Shown piece by piece: positions 8,976-18,346 of a DNA stretch of 64,000 nucleotides. The translations under genes were made by a program, and so were the position numbers. The stretch is from Pseudomonas sp. MWU15-20650 (GTDB taxonomy: Bacteria > Pseudomonadota > Gammaproteobacteria > Pseudomonadales > Pseudomonadaceae). The stretch lies in the NCBI RefSeq assembly GCF_023242475.1, contig NZ_JALJFG010000019.1, forward strand, positions 37,337 to 101,336, written 5' to 3'. Within the stretch, counting starts at the first letter, position 1. Each line of letters starts with the position of its first letter. The notes beneath the pieces are model-generated. The model made no database searches. It saw only the letters and a list, made by a program, of their open reading frames with translations, and was not told the origin of the DNA.

Positions 8976-10265
8976 ATGGGTAAGAATGTCGTAGTCCTGG
9001 GCACCCAATGGGGTGATGAGGGCAAAGGCAAGATCGTCGATCTGCTGACCGAACATGCTGCCGCCGTAGTGCGCTACCAAGGTGGCCACAACGCTGGCCA
9101 CACCCTGGTCATCGATGGCGAAAAAACCGTCTTGCACCTGATCCCGTCGGGCGTATTGCGCGAAGGCGTGCAGTGCCTGATCGGCAACGGCGTGGTGGTT
9201 GCACCTGACGCCCTGCTGCGCGAGATCACCAAGTTGGAAGAGAAGGGCGTACCGGTGCGCGAGCGCCTGCGTATCAGCCCGTCCTGCCCGCTGATCCTGT
9301 CCTTCCACGTTGCGTTGGACCAGGCCCGTGAAAAGGCCCGTGGCGAGCTGAAGATCGGTACCACCGGTCGCGGCATCGGCCCAGCCTACGAAGACAAGGT
9401 TGCACGTCGTGGCCTGCGTGTTGGCGACCTGCTCAACATGCCGCGTTTCGAAGACAAGCTGCGTGAATTGGTGGAATACCACAACTTCATGCTGGTGGGT
9501 TACTACAAAGAGCCTGCCATCGACTTTGAACAGACCTTGGCCGAGTGCAAGGCATACGCTGAGCTGCTCAAGCCGCTGATGCTGGACGTGACTGCCGAGC
9601 TGCACGACCTGCGTCGCGCCGGCAAAGACATCATGTTCGAAGGTGCCCAGGGTTCGTTGCTGGACATCGACCACGGTACCTACCCGTACGTGACCAGCTC
9701 CAATACCACCGCTGGCGGCGTTGCCACCGGTTCGGGCGTTGGCCCGATGTTCCTGGATTACATCCTGGGCATCACCAAGGCCTACACCACCCGCGTTGGC
9801 TCGGGTCCCTTCCCGACTGAGCTGTTCGACGAAGTGGGGGCGCACCTGGCCAAACAAGGTCACGAGTTCGGCGCCACTACCGGCCGTGCCCGTCGTTGCG
9901 GCTGGTTCGATGCCGTTATCCTGCGTCGCGCTATCGATGTGAACAGCATCTCGGGTATCTGCCTGACCAAGCTGGATGTACTCGACGGCCTGGAGACCAT
10001 CAACATCTGTGTTGGCTACAAGGACGCAGAAGGTAAGGACGTTGCTCCAACTGATGCTGACAGCTACGTTGGCCTGCAGCCTGTGTACGAAGAAGTGCCG
10101 GGTTGGAGCGAGTCGACCGTGGGTGCCAAAACCCTGGAAGAGCTGCCAGCCAACGCCCGGGCTTACATCAAGCGCGTTGAAGAGCTGATCGGAGCACCGA
10201 TCGACATTATTTCGACGGGCCCAGACCGCAACGAGACCATCGTTCTGCGTCACCCGTTCGCGTAA
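8976..10265 (+). CDS. purA: Adenylosuccinate synthetase PurA
   Basis: 429 residues. The second in-frame ATG is chosen because it gives the conserved MGKNVVVLGTQWGDEGKGK; the ATG 15 bases upstream overlaps the ribosome site GAGGA. The enzyme joins IMP and aspartate using GTP in the first committed step to AMP. The phosphate-binding loop is GDEGKGK, the catalytic histidine is in NAGHTLV, and TTGRARRCGWFD and the NKLD-type CLTKLDVLDG are in place. A strong terminator follows 22 bases downstream. Confidence 0.98.
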   Translation: MGKNVVVLGTQWGDEGKGKIVDLLTEHAAAVVRYQGGHNAGHTLVIDGEKTVLHLIPSGVLREGVQCLIGNGVVVAPDALLREITKLEEKGVPVRERLRISPSCPLILSFHVALDQAREKARGELKIGTTGRGIGPAYEDKVARRGLRVGDLLNMPRFEDKLRELVEYHNFMLVGYYKEPAIDFEQTLAECKAYAELLKPLMLDVTAELHDLRRAGKDIMFEGAQGSLLDIDHGTYPYVTSSNTTAGGVATGSGVGPMFLDYILGITKAYTTRVGSGPFPTELFDEVGAHLAKQGHEFGATTGRARRCGWFDAVILRRAIDVNSISGICLTKLDVLDGLETINICVGYKDAEGKDVAPTDADSYVGLQPVYEEVPGWSESTVGAKTLEELPANARAYIKRVEELIGAPIDIISTGPDRNETIVLRHPFA

Positions 10266-10286
10266 TAAGCTGTTGATGTGAAAAGC

Positions 10287-10311
10287 AAAGGGCTCCTTCG
10301 GGAGCCCTTTG
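10287..10311 (+). terminator. Rho-independent terminator after purA
   Basis: Stem AAAGGGCTCC / GGAGCCCTTT with a TTCG tetraloop, beginning 22 bases after the purA stop. The A-run before and T-run after the stem could let it act in both directions. Confidence 0.88.
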
Positions 10312-10404
10312 TCGTTTCTGTCTGCTAAGCGGCACGGCCCTTGCTGTGTTTCTTTCTTTCGCGGTGCTATCAAATTAATGGCACCCGTGGTGGAGGGATT
10401 CCCG

Positions 10405-12339
10405 ATGTCTGCCGTTCTCTCATTGTTACAAAGCCGTCTATTGCGACCGGTGTTCGTTACCCTTGGTATCGCTCTTTTGGTGCAGGTGCTGGTGGCTGTC
10501 GCTCTCACGCGGAGCACCGTCACGGCGCTGGAGGCTGATTTGGGTAGCCGCCTGGGGATCGACAGTCAAAAGCTGTCTGGCGAGTTGGCCCAGGCGGGGA
10601 AGGAAGTCACTTCCAGCCTGGAAAGCTTGTCCACCAATACCCGCCAGCGTCTGACGGCGGGGCTTTCTGCACGATTGCAGGAAGAGCAAAAGCAACTGCG
10701 CGCGACCTTGGAAAAGGACCTGCAAGACTCCGCCAATGACATGGCTCAACTGCTGGCGTCGGTGGCGCCGCGCGCCATGTGGGACAGCGATGTTCCGACG
10801 TTGTCGGAGTTTGCCCGGCGTGCCCAGCGTAATCCCAATGTGTTGTTCGTGGTCTACGACGACGCGGCGGGCGAGCATTTGACCCGCTATCTGAACCGGG
10901 AAAACCCGATCAACCAGGCGCTGTTGGAAAAGGGCAAGGGAGACCGTGCTCTGGATAAGGTGTTGGACGCGGCGAAAAATGATCCCTCCGTGTTCTATGT
11001 CGAGGCGTCCATCAGTCCCAACGGCGTAGAGATCGGCAAAGTTCGCATGGGGGTTTCGACCGCAGGGGTAGAGGCTGACCTGGCTGCGCTGGATAAGCGT
11101 TTTGCGGCGCTGATCGCCAGTGGCGATCAATTGGTCGGCGACAGCCTCAAGGGCGCCGCCGCAGACAGCGCAGCCGCCATGGGCGCGCGTCTGCAGTCGG
11201 CGCAAGCCACGGCGACCCAGATGACCGCCAATACCACCAGCGCCGTACAGGAAGCTGCCGGGACCCTGCGCTGGCGCATCGGCATGGGGCTCGCGGTGGT
11301 CGGCTTGGGCGTATTGTTGCTGATTGCTGTGGTGTTGGGGCGCCGCGTGGTCAATCGCCTGAAGCTGTTGATTGCGGCCATGGAAGACTTGGCAGCGGGT
11401 GAGGGCGACCTCACCAAGCGCGTGCAGATCAACAGTCAGGATGAAATCGGCGACATGGCCTCGGCGGTCAATCGCTTTGTGGATAAGTTGCAACCGATCG
11501 TGCGCGAGGCGGGCGATGTGGCCCAGCGCACGGGAGTGGAAATCGGCGCCATGACCCTGCGCAATGCCGGCGCTGATGCGGCGGCTGGCTTGCAACGCGA
11601 TGAGGTGGCGGAGAGTTTGCGCGCACTCTCGCAAATGGCTGACGAGGCTCAAGCCGAAAGCCACGCCATGCAAGCGGCGCTGCAGCAGGTGGTGGGTATT
11701 CGCCAGGCCACGGATGAGAACTCACGGACTTCCGCCGAAGTCGGCAGTTTGATCGAGGCGCTGGCGGGGCAGGTGCAGGCTGGTTCCCAGGTTATCGAGC
11801 GCCTGGCCCAGCAAAGTGAACAGATTGAGGTGGTGCTGACGGTGATCCACGGTATTGCCGAACAAACCAACCTGCTGGCGCTGAACGCGGCCATTGAGGC
11901 GGCGCGTGCCGGTGAGACCGGGCGTGGCTTTGCAGTGGTGGCGGACGAGGTGCGTGCGTTGGCCAGCAAGACCCAAAGCTCCACTGGCGATATCCAGGCG
12001 CACATCGTGGCCTTGCAGCAAGGCGCGCGTGAGGCGGTGGAAACCATCGGCAAGGCCGGGCGCCAGGCCAATGAGGGATTACTGGTACTGCGTGACAGCG
12101 TGCGCTTGCAGCAAACGGTGCAGGCTTCAGTGGAGCAGGTGCATGCGGCGATTGGCCTGGCGACACGAGCGGCCGAGCATCAGGCCAAGGGCGCCCACGC
12201 GGTGCGGGGGCGGGTCGAGGTGATCCATGCCCAGGCCGAGCGCGCGGCCCAGGCCGTGGTAGAGACCACGGCCAGTGGCAAGGTGCTGGATGGGTTGGCG
12301 GCGCAGTTAAAGGCGAGCCTGGGGCAGTTCAGGGCTTAG
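10405..12339 (+). CDS. Methyl-accepting chemotaxis protein
   Basis: 644 residues from the ATG behind GGAGGG (about 10391-10397); further in-frame starts upstream reach into the purA terminator and are unlikely. TM1 covers about residues 13-33, then a periplasmic sensor of about 255 residues, TM2 near 290-312 (IGMGLAVVGLGVLLLIAVVL), a HAMP domain (about 312-365) and a long signalling coiled coil. The kinase-control hairpin tip is EQTNLLALNAAIEAARAGE near residue 490. No C-terminal CheR-docking pentapeptide is seen (ends LGQFRA). The ligand cannot be read from sequence; the sensor is not an obvious dCache domain. Confidence 0.9.
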   Translation: MSAVLSLLQSRLLRPVFVTLGIALLVQVLVAVALTRSTVTALEADLGSRLGIDSQKLSGELAQAGKEVTSSLESLSTNTRQRLTAGLSARLQEEQKQLRATLEKDLQDSANDMAQLLASVAPRAMWDSDVPTLSEFARRAQRNPNVLFVVYDDAAGEHLTRYLNRENPINQALLEKGKGDRALDKVLDAAKNDPSVFYVEASISPNGVEIGKVRMGVSTAGVEADLAALDKRFAALIASGDQLVGDSLKGAAADSAAAMGARLQSAQATATQMTANTTSAVQEAAGTLRWRIGMGLAVVGLGVLLLIAVVLGRRVVNRLKLLIAAMEDLAAGEGDLTKRVQINSQDEIGDMASAVNRFVDKLQPIVREAGDVAQRTGVEIGAMTLRNAGADAAAGLQRDEVAESLRALSQMADEAQAESHAMQAALQQVVGIRQATDENSRTSAEVGSLIEALAGQVQAGSQVIERLAQQSEQIEVVLTVIHGIAEQTNLLALNAAIEAARAGETGRGFAVVADEVRALASKTQSSTGDIQAHIVALQQGAREAVETIGKAGRQANEGLLVLRDSVRLQQTVQASVEQVHAAIGLATRAAEHQAKGAHAVRGRVEVIHAQAERAAQAVVETTASGKVLDGLAAQLKASLGQFRA

Positions 12340-12383
12340 TGTTGCCTGTAAGGCCCTTCCCGCAGGTTGAAATACACTCAAAA

Positions 12384-12411
12384 TGTGGAGGGGGCTTGCC
12401 CCCGATAGTGG
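12384..12411. repeat. Single REP element
   Basis: TGTGGAGGGGGCTTGCCCCC followed by GATAGTGG, the REP family seen throughout this window. It lies between convergent genes (the chemoreceptor and the permease) and may serve as a transcription stop. Confidence 0.75.
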
Positions 12412-12413
12412 TT

Positions 12414-13967
12414 TCAGCGACTCAGATACATCCGCGTCGTCAGCAAATACACTGGCAACCCCGACACCAGAATCAACAACGCCGCATAAGGTGCCGCCGC
12501 TGCAAACTCTACATTCGACGTGTGTGCCCACACGGCCGTTGCCAAGGTATTCAACCCGGTGGGACTCAGCAGCAACGTCGCCGTCAACTCCTTCATCGCA
12601 TCCAGGAACACCAGTGCAAACGCCGCCCCCAGCGCAGGGAAGATGATCGGCAACGTCACCCGGCAAAACGCACTGAACGATGACGCACCCAGCGTGCGCG
12701 CCGCCTCTTCCAGTTGTGGTGCCGCCTTGTTCAGTGCCGTGCGAATCGGTGCCTGGGCCAGCGGCAAAAACAGCAGTGCGTAAGCGATCAGCAGCAGCGC
12801 CGAGGTCTGGTACAGCGCCGGCACGTAATGCAGGGCGAAATACACCAGTGTCAGCGCGATCACCAGGCCGGGCAGGGCATGCAGCAAGTAGGGCAGGCGT
12901 TCTGCCCAGAGAGCCAATGGGCCTTTGTAGCGCACCACCAGCAAGCCGACGGGCACTGCCAGTACCAGGCACAACGCCGCACCACCCAGCGACAGGGCGA
13001 GCGACGACAGCAATGCCTCGCCAATTTCTGCCAGTGGAAACGCAGCGGAAGAGCCGACCGCCAGCCAATAACCGAGCATCCCCAGCGGAATACCACTGCC
13101 AATGATTGCCAGCGCCAGGCAATACACCTGGCCCAATGGCGCCCACTTGCCCAGTCGGACCTGTTCGGCATGCCGCGCCGCGCCCTGGCCGATGCGCACG
13201 TGCCGACCTTTGCCGCGCACTCGCAGTTCCAGCCACAGCAGCGTCAGGCACATCACCAGCAACACCGCCGAGAGCATCGCGGCATTGGCATTGCTGAATT
13301 CCAGTTCGAATTGCTGGTAGATGGCCGTGGTAAAGGTCTGCAGGCCGATGATCGACAGTGCGCCGAACTCCACCAGCATGTGCAAGGCGATCAGCAGTGC
13401 GCCGGCCAATAACGAGGGCCACAGCAATGGCAGGGTGATACGCAAAAATACGTCCCAGCGATTCAGTCCCAGGGTGCGGGCCGACTCTTCCAGGGACGGG
13501 TCAAGATTGCGCAGGGTTGCCGCCACCGGCAGAAACACCAGCGGGTATTTGGACAGGCTCATCACCAGGATTGCGCCGCCGAGCCCTTCGAAGTTGGCGC
13601 TCAGCGACACCCAGGTAAAACTGCTGACAAACGCCGGCACGGCAAACGGCAGGCACAGGATCACGCCCCAGGCGCGGCGCCCTGGCAGGTTGCTGCGCTC
13701 CAGCAGCCAGGCCAGGGACAGGCCGATCACGCCACAGGTCACGGTCACGCCGACCATCAGTGCGAGGGTGTTGCGCAGCAAGCCAAAGACGTACGGTCGC
13801 CACAACAGATGCACCGCCTCTGCCCAGCCCGCCTGCCAGGCCTTGAGCCCGACATACGCCAGCGGCAGCAGGCTCAGGCCGACCAGCAACAGCACCGGTA
13901 GCAACAGCCAAATCGAAGGGCGTTTGTGTCGGGGGCTGAACGCTGCGGCGGATAGCGATGGGTTCAT
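12414..13967 (-). CDS. Ferric iron ABC transporter permease (FbpB type)
   Basis: 517 residues with about twelve membrane spans in two homologous halves, as in FbpB/SfuB permeases that act as a fused dimer. Each half carries an EAA-type cytoplasmic loop: EESARTLGLNRWDVFLRI in the first and EEAARTLGASSFSAFCRV in the second, the contact points for the ATPase. The start ATG overlaps the stop of the upstream binding-protein gene (TGATG on the minus strand). No ATPase gene follows; the next gene downstream is the convergent chemoreceptor. It must therefore use an ATPase encoded elsewhere. Substrate assignment rests on the neighbouring binding protein. Confidence 0.88.
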   Translation of the reverse strand: MNPSLSAAAFSPRHKRPSIWLLLPVLLLVGLSLLPLAYVGLKAWQAGWAEAVHLLWRPYVFGLLRNTLALMVGVTVTCGVIGLSLAWLLERSNLPGRRAWGVILCLPFAVPAFVSSFTWVSLSANFEGLGGAILVMSLSKYPLVFLPVAATLRNLDPSLEESARTLGLNRWDVFLRITLPLLWPSLLAGALLIALHMLVEFGALSIIGLQTFTTAIYQQFELEFSNANAAMLSAVLLVMCLTLLWLELRVRGKGRHVRIGQGAARHAEQVRLGKWAPLGQVYCLALAIIGSGIPLGMLGYWLAVGSSAAFPLAEIGEALLSSLALSLGGAALCLVLAVPVGLLVVRYKGPLALWAERLPYLLHALPGLVIALTLVYFALHYVPALYQTSALLLIAYALLFLPLAQAPIRTALNKAAPQLEEAARTLGASSFSAFCRVTLPIIFPALGAAFALVFLDAMKELTATLLLSPTGLNTLATAVWAHTSNVEFAAAAPYAALLILVSGLPVYLLTTRMYLSR

Positions 13968-14992
13968 CAGTTCAAGCCAACGTCACGTTCCAGTTCCAGG
14001 GCCTCTTCGGCATTGCCCAGGTCTGCCGGGGTGACTTTCGGCGGTTGCAGCTCGCTGAAAGGCTTGAGGCCACGACTGGATGCCATGCCCTTGCGCAGCG
14101 GGTATTCGGCGGAGGTGTTGGTGATCACGCGCTGGCCTTCTTCGCTGGCCATGAACGCGAGCAACTGCTGGGCTTCTTTGGGGTGCTTGCTGGACTTCAG
14201 GGCGGCGGCGGACGATACGGTAATCAGGCCACCAACATCACCATCGGTGAAGTAGTGCAGTTGAGAATCCAGGTGGGTCTTTTCCTTTTTCAGGGCAAAC
14301 CAGTAGTAGTTATTCACCAGCACGGTGGCCACTTCGCCGTTTTCCACGGCCTTGAGGGCGACCATGTTGTTGCTGTACACCTTGCCGAAGGCGCGCAAGC
14401 CGGTCAGCCATTCTTCCGCGGCTTCGCGGCCGTGCAGCTTGATGATCGCCACGGCTTGTTCCTGGAACGCACCGCTGGTGGGGACGAAACCGACCTTGCC
14501 TTGCCACTCGGGACCTGCGAAATCCAGCACCGATTTGGGCAAGTCTTTTTCGGCAATCAGTTTAGGGTTGAAGGCCACGACGCGGGTGCGTGCGGTCACG
14601 CCCATCCAGTCGCCGTTGCTGCCGACGTACTCTTTAGGTAATACATCGAGGGTGCTGGCGTCGATCTTGGACAGCAAGCCTTGCTCGCCGAGTTTGTTCA
14701 GAGGGGGGGATTCTTCGGTGTAGATCACATCGGCAGGCGAGCGGTCGCCTTCTTCGACGACCTGGCTGGCCAGCTGGTTGCTGCTGCCTTTGCGCACATT
14801 GACATGGATGCCGGTCTTGGCTTCGAAGGCTTTGGCGAGTTCATCGCCGACTTCTTTGTGTTGGCCGTTGTACAAGGTCAGGGAGACCTTGTCGGCGCAA
14901 TGGGCGGCGGGCGAGAGCAGTGTCAGGCCGAGCAGTGTGAGGGTCAGGCCACGCAGAAGGGATGTCTTGAGACGGATATCGCGGATCATCAT
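13967..14992 (-). CDS. Periplasmic ferric-iron binding protein (FbpA type)
   Basis: 341 residues with a signal peptide ending near PAAHCA. It binds Fe3+ in the periplasm and delivers it to the permease encoded next. The known FbpA ligands can be matched: His in NGQHKEV, Glu in YTEESP, and the adjacent tyrosines in VNNYYW. The presence of all four suggests real iron binding rather than another anion-type substrate. MM at the N-terminus leaves the exact start uncertain by one codon. The upstream AT-rich stretch holds a weak GATAAAcGATAAA Fur-like element at 15033-15045. Confidence 0.88.
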   Translation of the reverse strand: MMIRDIRLKTSLLRGLTLTLLGLTLLSPAAHCADKVSLTLYNGQHKEVGDELAKAFEAKTGIHVNVRKGSSNQLASQVVEEGDRSPADVIYTEESPPLNKLGEQGLLSKIDASTLDVLPKEYVGSNGDWMGVTARTRVVAFNPKLIAEKDLPKSVLDFAGPEWQGKVGFVPTSGAFQEQAVAIIKLHGREAAEEWLTGLRAFGKVYSNNMVALKAVENGEVATVLVNNYYWFALKKEKTHLDSQLHYFTDGDVGGLITVSSAAALKSSKHPKEAQQLLAFMASEEGQRVITNTSAEYPLRKGMASSRGLKPFSELQPPKVTPADLGNAEEALELERDVGLN

Positions 14993-15102
14993 CCGGGTTT
15001 TTCCTCGCTTGAGTGCAACAAATCATTGCAAGGATAAACGATAAAGCTTCTCAAATGCGCACGAGGGGGAAATAGTGGGGGAAGTTTTCAAACCCCGGAA
15101 AC

Positions 15103-15126
15103 GAAAAAACCCGCTTTCGCGGGTTT
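15103..15126 (-). terminator. Terminator of first tRNA-Leu unit
   Basis: Read on the minus strand, AAACCCGC-GAAA-GCGGGTTTTTTCG forms a stable stem with a GAAA-type loop and a T-run, just downstream of the tRNA at 15137. Confidence 0.85.
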
Positions 15127-15136
15127 GATCTGAATT

Positions 15137-15223
15137 TGGTGCCCAGGAGAAGACTCGAACTTCCACGACCTTGCGATCACCAGCACCTGAAGCTGGCGTG
15201 TCTACCAATTTCACCACCTGGGC
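15137..15223 (-). tRNA. tRNA-Leu (CAG), copy 1
   Basis: 87 bases including an encoded CCA. The acceptor stem GCCCAGG pairs with CCTGGGC, and a long variable arm is present, as expected for a class II tRNA. The anticodon stem CCAGC/GCTGG encloses the loop TTCAGGT with anticodon CAG (plus-strand 15187-15189), reading CUG, a very common leucine codon in this genome. It is identical to the copy at 15401. Confidence 0.97.
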
Positions 15224-15258
15224 ATTATCAAGCAACGTTGCCGCTGTTGATGGGGCGA

Positions 15259-15287
15259 ACTATACGGTGGCCTTTTTGATCTGTAAA
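15259..15287 (-). promoter_or_regulatory. Sigma-70 promoter of tRNA-Leu copy 1
   Basis: On the minus strand TTTACA (-35) and TATAGT (-10) are separated by 17 bases, and the -10 box lies 35 bases before the tRNA 5' end. Confidence 0.75.
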
Positions 15288-15343
15288 CCCCTGATTCGAA
15301 AATATAAATCAAGTTTTTCGTTAAAAATCAAAGGCCTATAACG

Positions 15344-15368
15344 CAAAAACCCGCTTTCGCGGGTTTTT
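15344..15368 (-). terminator. Terminator of second tRNA-Leu unit
   Basis: Minus-strand stem AAACCCGC/GCGGGTTT with loop GAAA and T-run, a copy of the one at 15103. It separates the two tRNA units into independent transcripts. Confidence 0.85.
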
Positions 15369-15400
15369 GGAGACTCAAGGTTTAACCTTGAGTTTGAAAT

Positions 15401-15487
15401 TGGTGCCCAGGAGAAGACTCGAACTTCCACGACCTTGCGATCACCAGCACCTGAAGCTGGCGTGTCTACCAATTTCACCACCTGGGC
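15401..15487 (-). tRNA. tRNA-Leu (CAG), copy 2
   Basis: Identical over all 87 bases, including CCA, to the copy 264 bases away, with its own promoter and terminator. This is a recent or conserved tandem duplication of a whole tRNA transcription unit. Confidence 0.97.
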
Positions 15488-15521
15488 AGCATCAACAACG
15501 TTGCCGTCGTCGATGGCGCGC

Positions 15522-15550
15522 ACTATACGGAGCAGTTTTTGAGCTGTAAA
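15522..15550 (-). promoter_or_regulatory. Sigma-70 promoter of tRNA-Leu copy 2
   Basis: TTTACA and TATAGT with a 17-base spacer on the minus strand, matching the copy 1 promoter in both hexamers and spacing while the surrounding bases differ. Confidence 0.75.
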
Positions 15551-15712
15551 CCCCTGCCATGAAAAAAGCCTGGAAAATTTCGCCAGTGGTCGTGCAAGGT
15601 GCGCGCCGGGAGCCATGAAAGGGCTTTTAAACACTTGTTGATGCCTGAAATTTCCCGTTTCAATACGCGTATGCCAAACTAACCCGCATATAGACAAGGT
15701 GAAAACTCTCTA

Positions 15713-18346
15713 ATGGCCGATTGGCAGTCCCTCGATCCCGAGGCCGCTCGTGAAGCGGAAAAATATGAAAACCCTATTCCTAGCCGTGAACTGATCCTGG
15801 CGCATCTCGCCGATCGGGGTTCGCCTGCTAGCCGCGAGCAGTTGGTCGAAGAATTCGGTTTGACCACCGAAGACCAGCTCGAAGCCCTGCGCCGCCGTTT
15901 GCGTGCCATGGAGCGCGATGCTCAATTGATCTACACCCGCCGTGGCACCTATGCGCCAGTAGACAAGCTCGACCTGATCCTGGGCCGTATTGCCGGCCAC
16001 CGTGACGGTTTCGGCTTCCTGATCCCGGATGATGGCAGCGACGACCTGTTCATGAGCCCGGCACAAATGCGCCTGGTGTTCGATGGTGATCGTGCCTTGG
16101 CACGCGTCTCCGGCCTGGACCGTCGCGGTCGCCGTGAAGGCGTGATCGTCGAAGTAGTCTCCCGTGCGCACGAGTCCATCGTCGGCCGTTACTTCGAAGA
16201 AGGCGGTATTGGCTTCGTTATTCCGGATAACCCGAAGGTCCAGCAGGAAGTGCTGGTGACCCCGGGCCGTAATGGCGCCGCCAAGGTCGGTCAGTTCGTG
16301 GAGGTGAAAATCACCCACTGGCCAACCCCGCGCTTCCAGCCCCAGGGCGATATCGTTGAAGTGGTCGGCAACTACATGGCGCCGGGCATGGAAATCGACG
16401 TTGCGCTGCGCACCTACGATATTCCTCACGTCTGGCCTGAGGCCGTGCTCAAGGAAGCCGCCAAGCTCAAGCCGGAAGTCGAAGAAAAAGACAAAGAAAA
16501 ACGCATCGACCTGCGTCATCTGCCGTTCGTCACCATTGATGGCGAAGATGCTCGCGACTTCGACGATGCGGTCTATTGCGAAGCCAAGCCTGGCAAGCTG
16601 CGCCTGTTCTCCGGCGGCTGGAAATTGTTCGTCGCGATTGCCGACGTGTCCAGCTACGTGAAGATCGGTTCGGCCCTGGATAACGAAGCCCAGGTGCGCG
16701 GTAACTCCGTGTACTTCCCTGAGCGCGTAATCCCGATGCTGCCTGAGCAGCTGTCCAACGGCCTGTGCTCCCTGAACCCGAAAGTCGACCGTTTGGCCAT
16801 GGTGTGCGAGATGACCATCTCCAAAACCGGCGAGATGACCGACTACCAGTTCTACGAAGCGGTGATCCATTCCCAGGCGCGCCTGACCTACAACAAGGTC
16901 AGCACCATCCTGGAAACGCCAAAGACCAGCGAAGCCAAGGCCCTGCGTACCGAGTACGCTGGCGTGGTGCCGCACCTCAAGCAGCTGTACTCGCTGTACA
17001 AGGTGTTGCTGGGTGCCCGTCATGTCCGTGGCGCAATCGATTTTGAGACCCAGGAAACCCGGATTGTCTTCGGTTCCGAACGCAAAATTGCGGCCATTAC
17101 CCCGACCACGCGTAACGATGCGCACAAGCTGATCGAGGAATGCATGCTGGCCGCCAACGTGGCCACTGCCGAGTTCCTGCAGAAGCACGAAATCCCTGCG
17201 TTGTACCGGGTGCACGACGGTCCGCCGCCGGAGCGCCTGGAAAAACTGCGCGCCTTCCTCGGTGAGCTCGGCCTGTCCCTGCACAAAGGCAAGGAAGGCC
17301 CGACGCCGAAGGATTACCAGGCACTGCTGGCCAGCATCAAGGATCGTCCGGATTACCACGTCATCCAGACCGTGATGCTGCGCTCCCTGAGCCAGGCGGT
17401 GTACAGCGCGGATAACCAGGGCCACTTCGGTCTGAATTATGAGGCGTATACCCACTTCACTTCGCCGATTCGCCGCTACCCGGACTTGCTCACGCACCGG
17501 GCGATCCGCAGCGTGATCCATTCCAAGCAGAACACTCCGCACGTCAAGCGCGCGGGTGCCATGACCATTCCGAAGGCGCGGATCTATCCGTACGACGAAG
17601 CGGCCCTGGAACAGTTGGGTGAACAGTGCTCCATGAGCGAGCGCCGCGCCGACGAAGCCACTCGCGATGTGGTGAACTGGCTCAAGTGCGAGTTCATGAA
17701 AGACCGCGTAGGCGAGTCGTTCCCGGGCGTTATCACCGCCGTGACCGGCTTTGGCTTGTTCGTCGAATTGACCGATATCTACGTCGAGGGCCTGGTGCAT
17801 GTCACCGCCTTGCCGGGTGACTACTACCACTTTGACCCTGTGCATCACCGCCTGGCGGGCGAGCGCACGGGCCGCAGCTTCCGCCTGGGTGATACCGTGG
17901 AAGTGCAGGTCATGCGCGTCGACCTCGACGAGCGCAAGATCGACTTCGGCATGCCTGACAAGCCCGTCGAGCCGGCTGGCCGTAAAAAACGTGGCAGCGA
18001 AACGACCGCGCCGACCGGCAAAGGCAAAGGTGCTCCTGCGAAAGCCGCAGTGGCAGAGCCTGCCCCAGCCAAGGCCGGGCGTCGTCCTGCCGGTAAGGAC
18101 AAGGCGCCAGAAACCTACCGCCCAAGCGACGCGGCGGCGAAAAACGCCGAGCTGCGCAAGAGCCGCGAGTTGAAGCAGCAGTTGCTCAATGAAGCCAAAA
18201 GCGGTGGTAAAGCGGCGTCTGGGGGAAAGTCCCACGGGGCGGAAAAGCCGTCGAGCAAGCCCAGTAAACACCGTAAAGGCCCGCCGAAAGCGGGTTCGGC
18301 TCCCGCGAAAAGCGGCGGGTCGCGCAAACCTAAGGCCAAGTCATGA
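15713..18346 (+). CDS. rnr: Ribonuclease R
   Basis: 877 residues. It is a processive 3'-5' exoribonuclease that degrades structured RNA, including rRNA and trans-translated mRNAs. Domains in order: N-terminal winged helix (about 20-90), two cold-shock OB folds, the RNB catalytic core with the metal-binding DGEDARDFDDAV near residue 280, an S1 domain (SFPGVITAVTGFGLFVEL), and a long lysine/alanine-rich basic tail from about residue 750. The tail is longer and more repetitive than in enteric enzymes, common in pseudomonads. Its stop overlaps the rlmB start by four bases. Confidence 0.97.
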   Translation: MADWQSLDPEAAREAEKYENPIPSRELILAHLADRGSPASREQLVEEFGLTTEDQLEALRRRLRAMERDAQLIYTRRGTYAPVDKLDLILGRIAGHRDGFGFLIPDDGSDDLFMSPAQMRLVFDGDRALARVSGLDRRGRREGVIVEVVSRAHESIVGRYFEEGGIGFVIPDNPKVQQEVLVTPGRNGAAKVGQFVEVKITHWPTPRFQPQGDIVEVVGNYMAPGMEIDVALRTYDIPHVWPEAVLKEAAKLKPEVEEKDKEKRIDLRHLPFVTIDGEDARDFDDAVYCEAKPGKLRLFSGGWKLFVAIADVSSYVKIGSALDNEAQVRGNSVYFPERVIPMLPEQLSNGLCSLNPKVDRLAMVCEMTISKTGEMTDYQFYEAVIHSQARLTYNKVSTILETPKTSEAKALRTEYAGVVPHLKQLYSLYKVLLGARHVRGAIDFETQETRIVFGSERKIAAITPTTRNDAHKLIEECMLAANVATAEFLQKHEIPALYRVHDGPPPERLEKLRAFLGELGLSLHKGKEGPTPKDYQALLASIKDRPDYHVIQTVMLRSLSQAVYSADNQGHFGLNYEAYTHFTSPIRRYPDLLTHRAIRSVIHSKQNTPHVKRAGAMTIPKARIYPYDEAALEQLGEQCSMSERRADEATRDVVNWLKCEFMKDRVGESFPGVITAVTGFGLFVELTDIYVEGLVHVTALPGDYYHFDPVHHRLAGERTGRSFRLGDTVEVQVMRVDLDERKIDFGMPDKPVEPAGRKKRGSETTAPTGKGKGAPAKAAVAEPAPAKAGRRPAGKDKAPETYRPSDAAAKNAELRKSRELKQQLLNEAKSGGKAASGGKSHGAEKPSSKPSKHRKGPPKAGSAPAKSGGSRKPKAKS

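Noticed and set aside
15033..15045. Firm Fur box upstream of fbpA
   Set aside because: GATAAAcGATAAA resembles two hexamers but has an extra base and no third unit, so it is kept only as a weak observation.
15710..18271. Long minus-strand open frame opposite rnr
   Set aside because: It mirrors the codon structure of rnr, has no ribosome site or domain, and is explained as a high-GC shadow.
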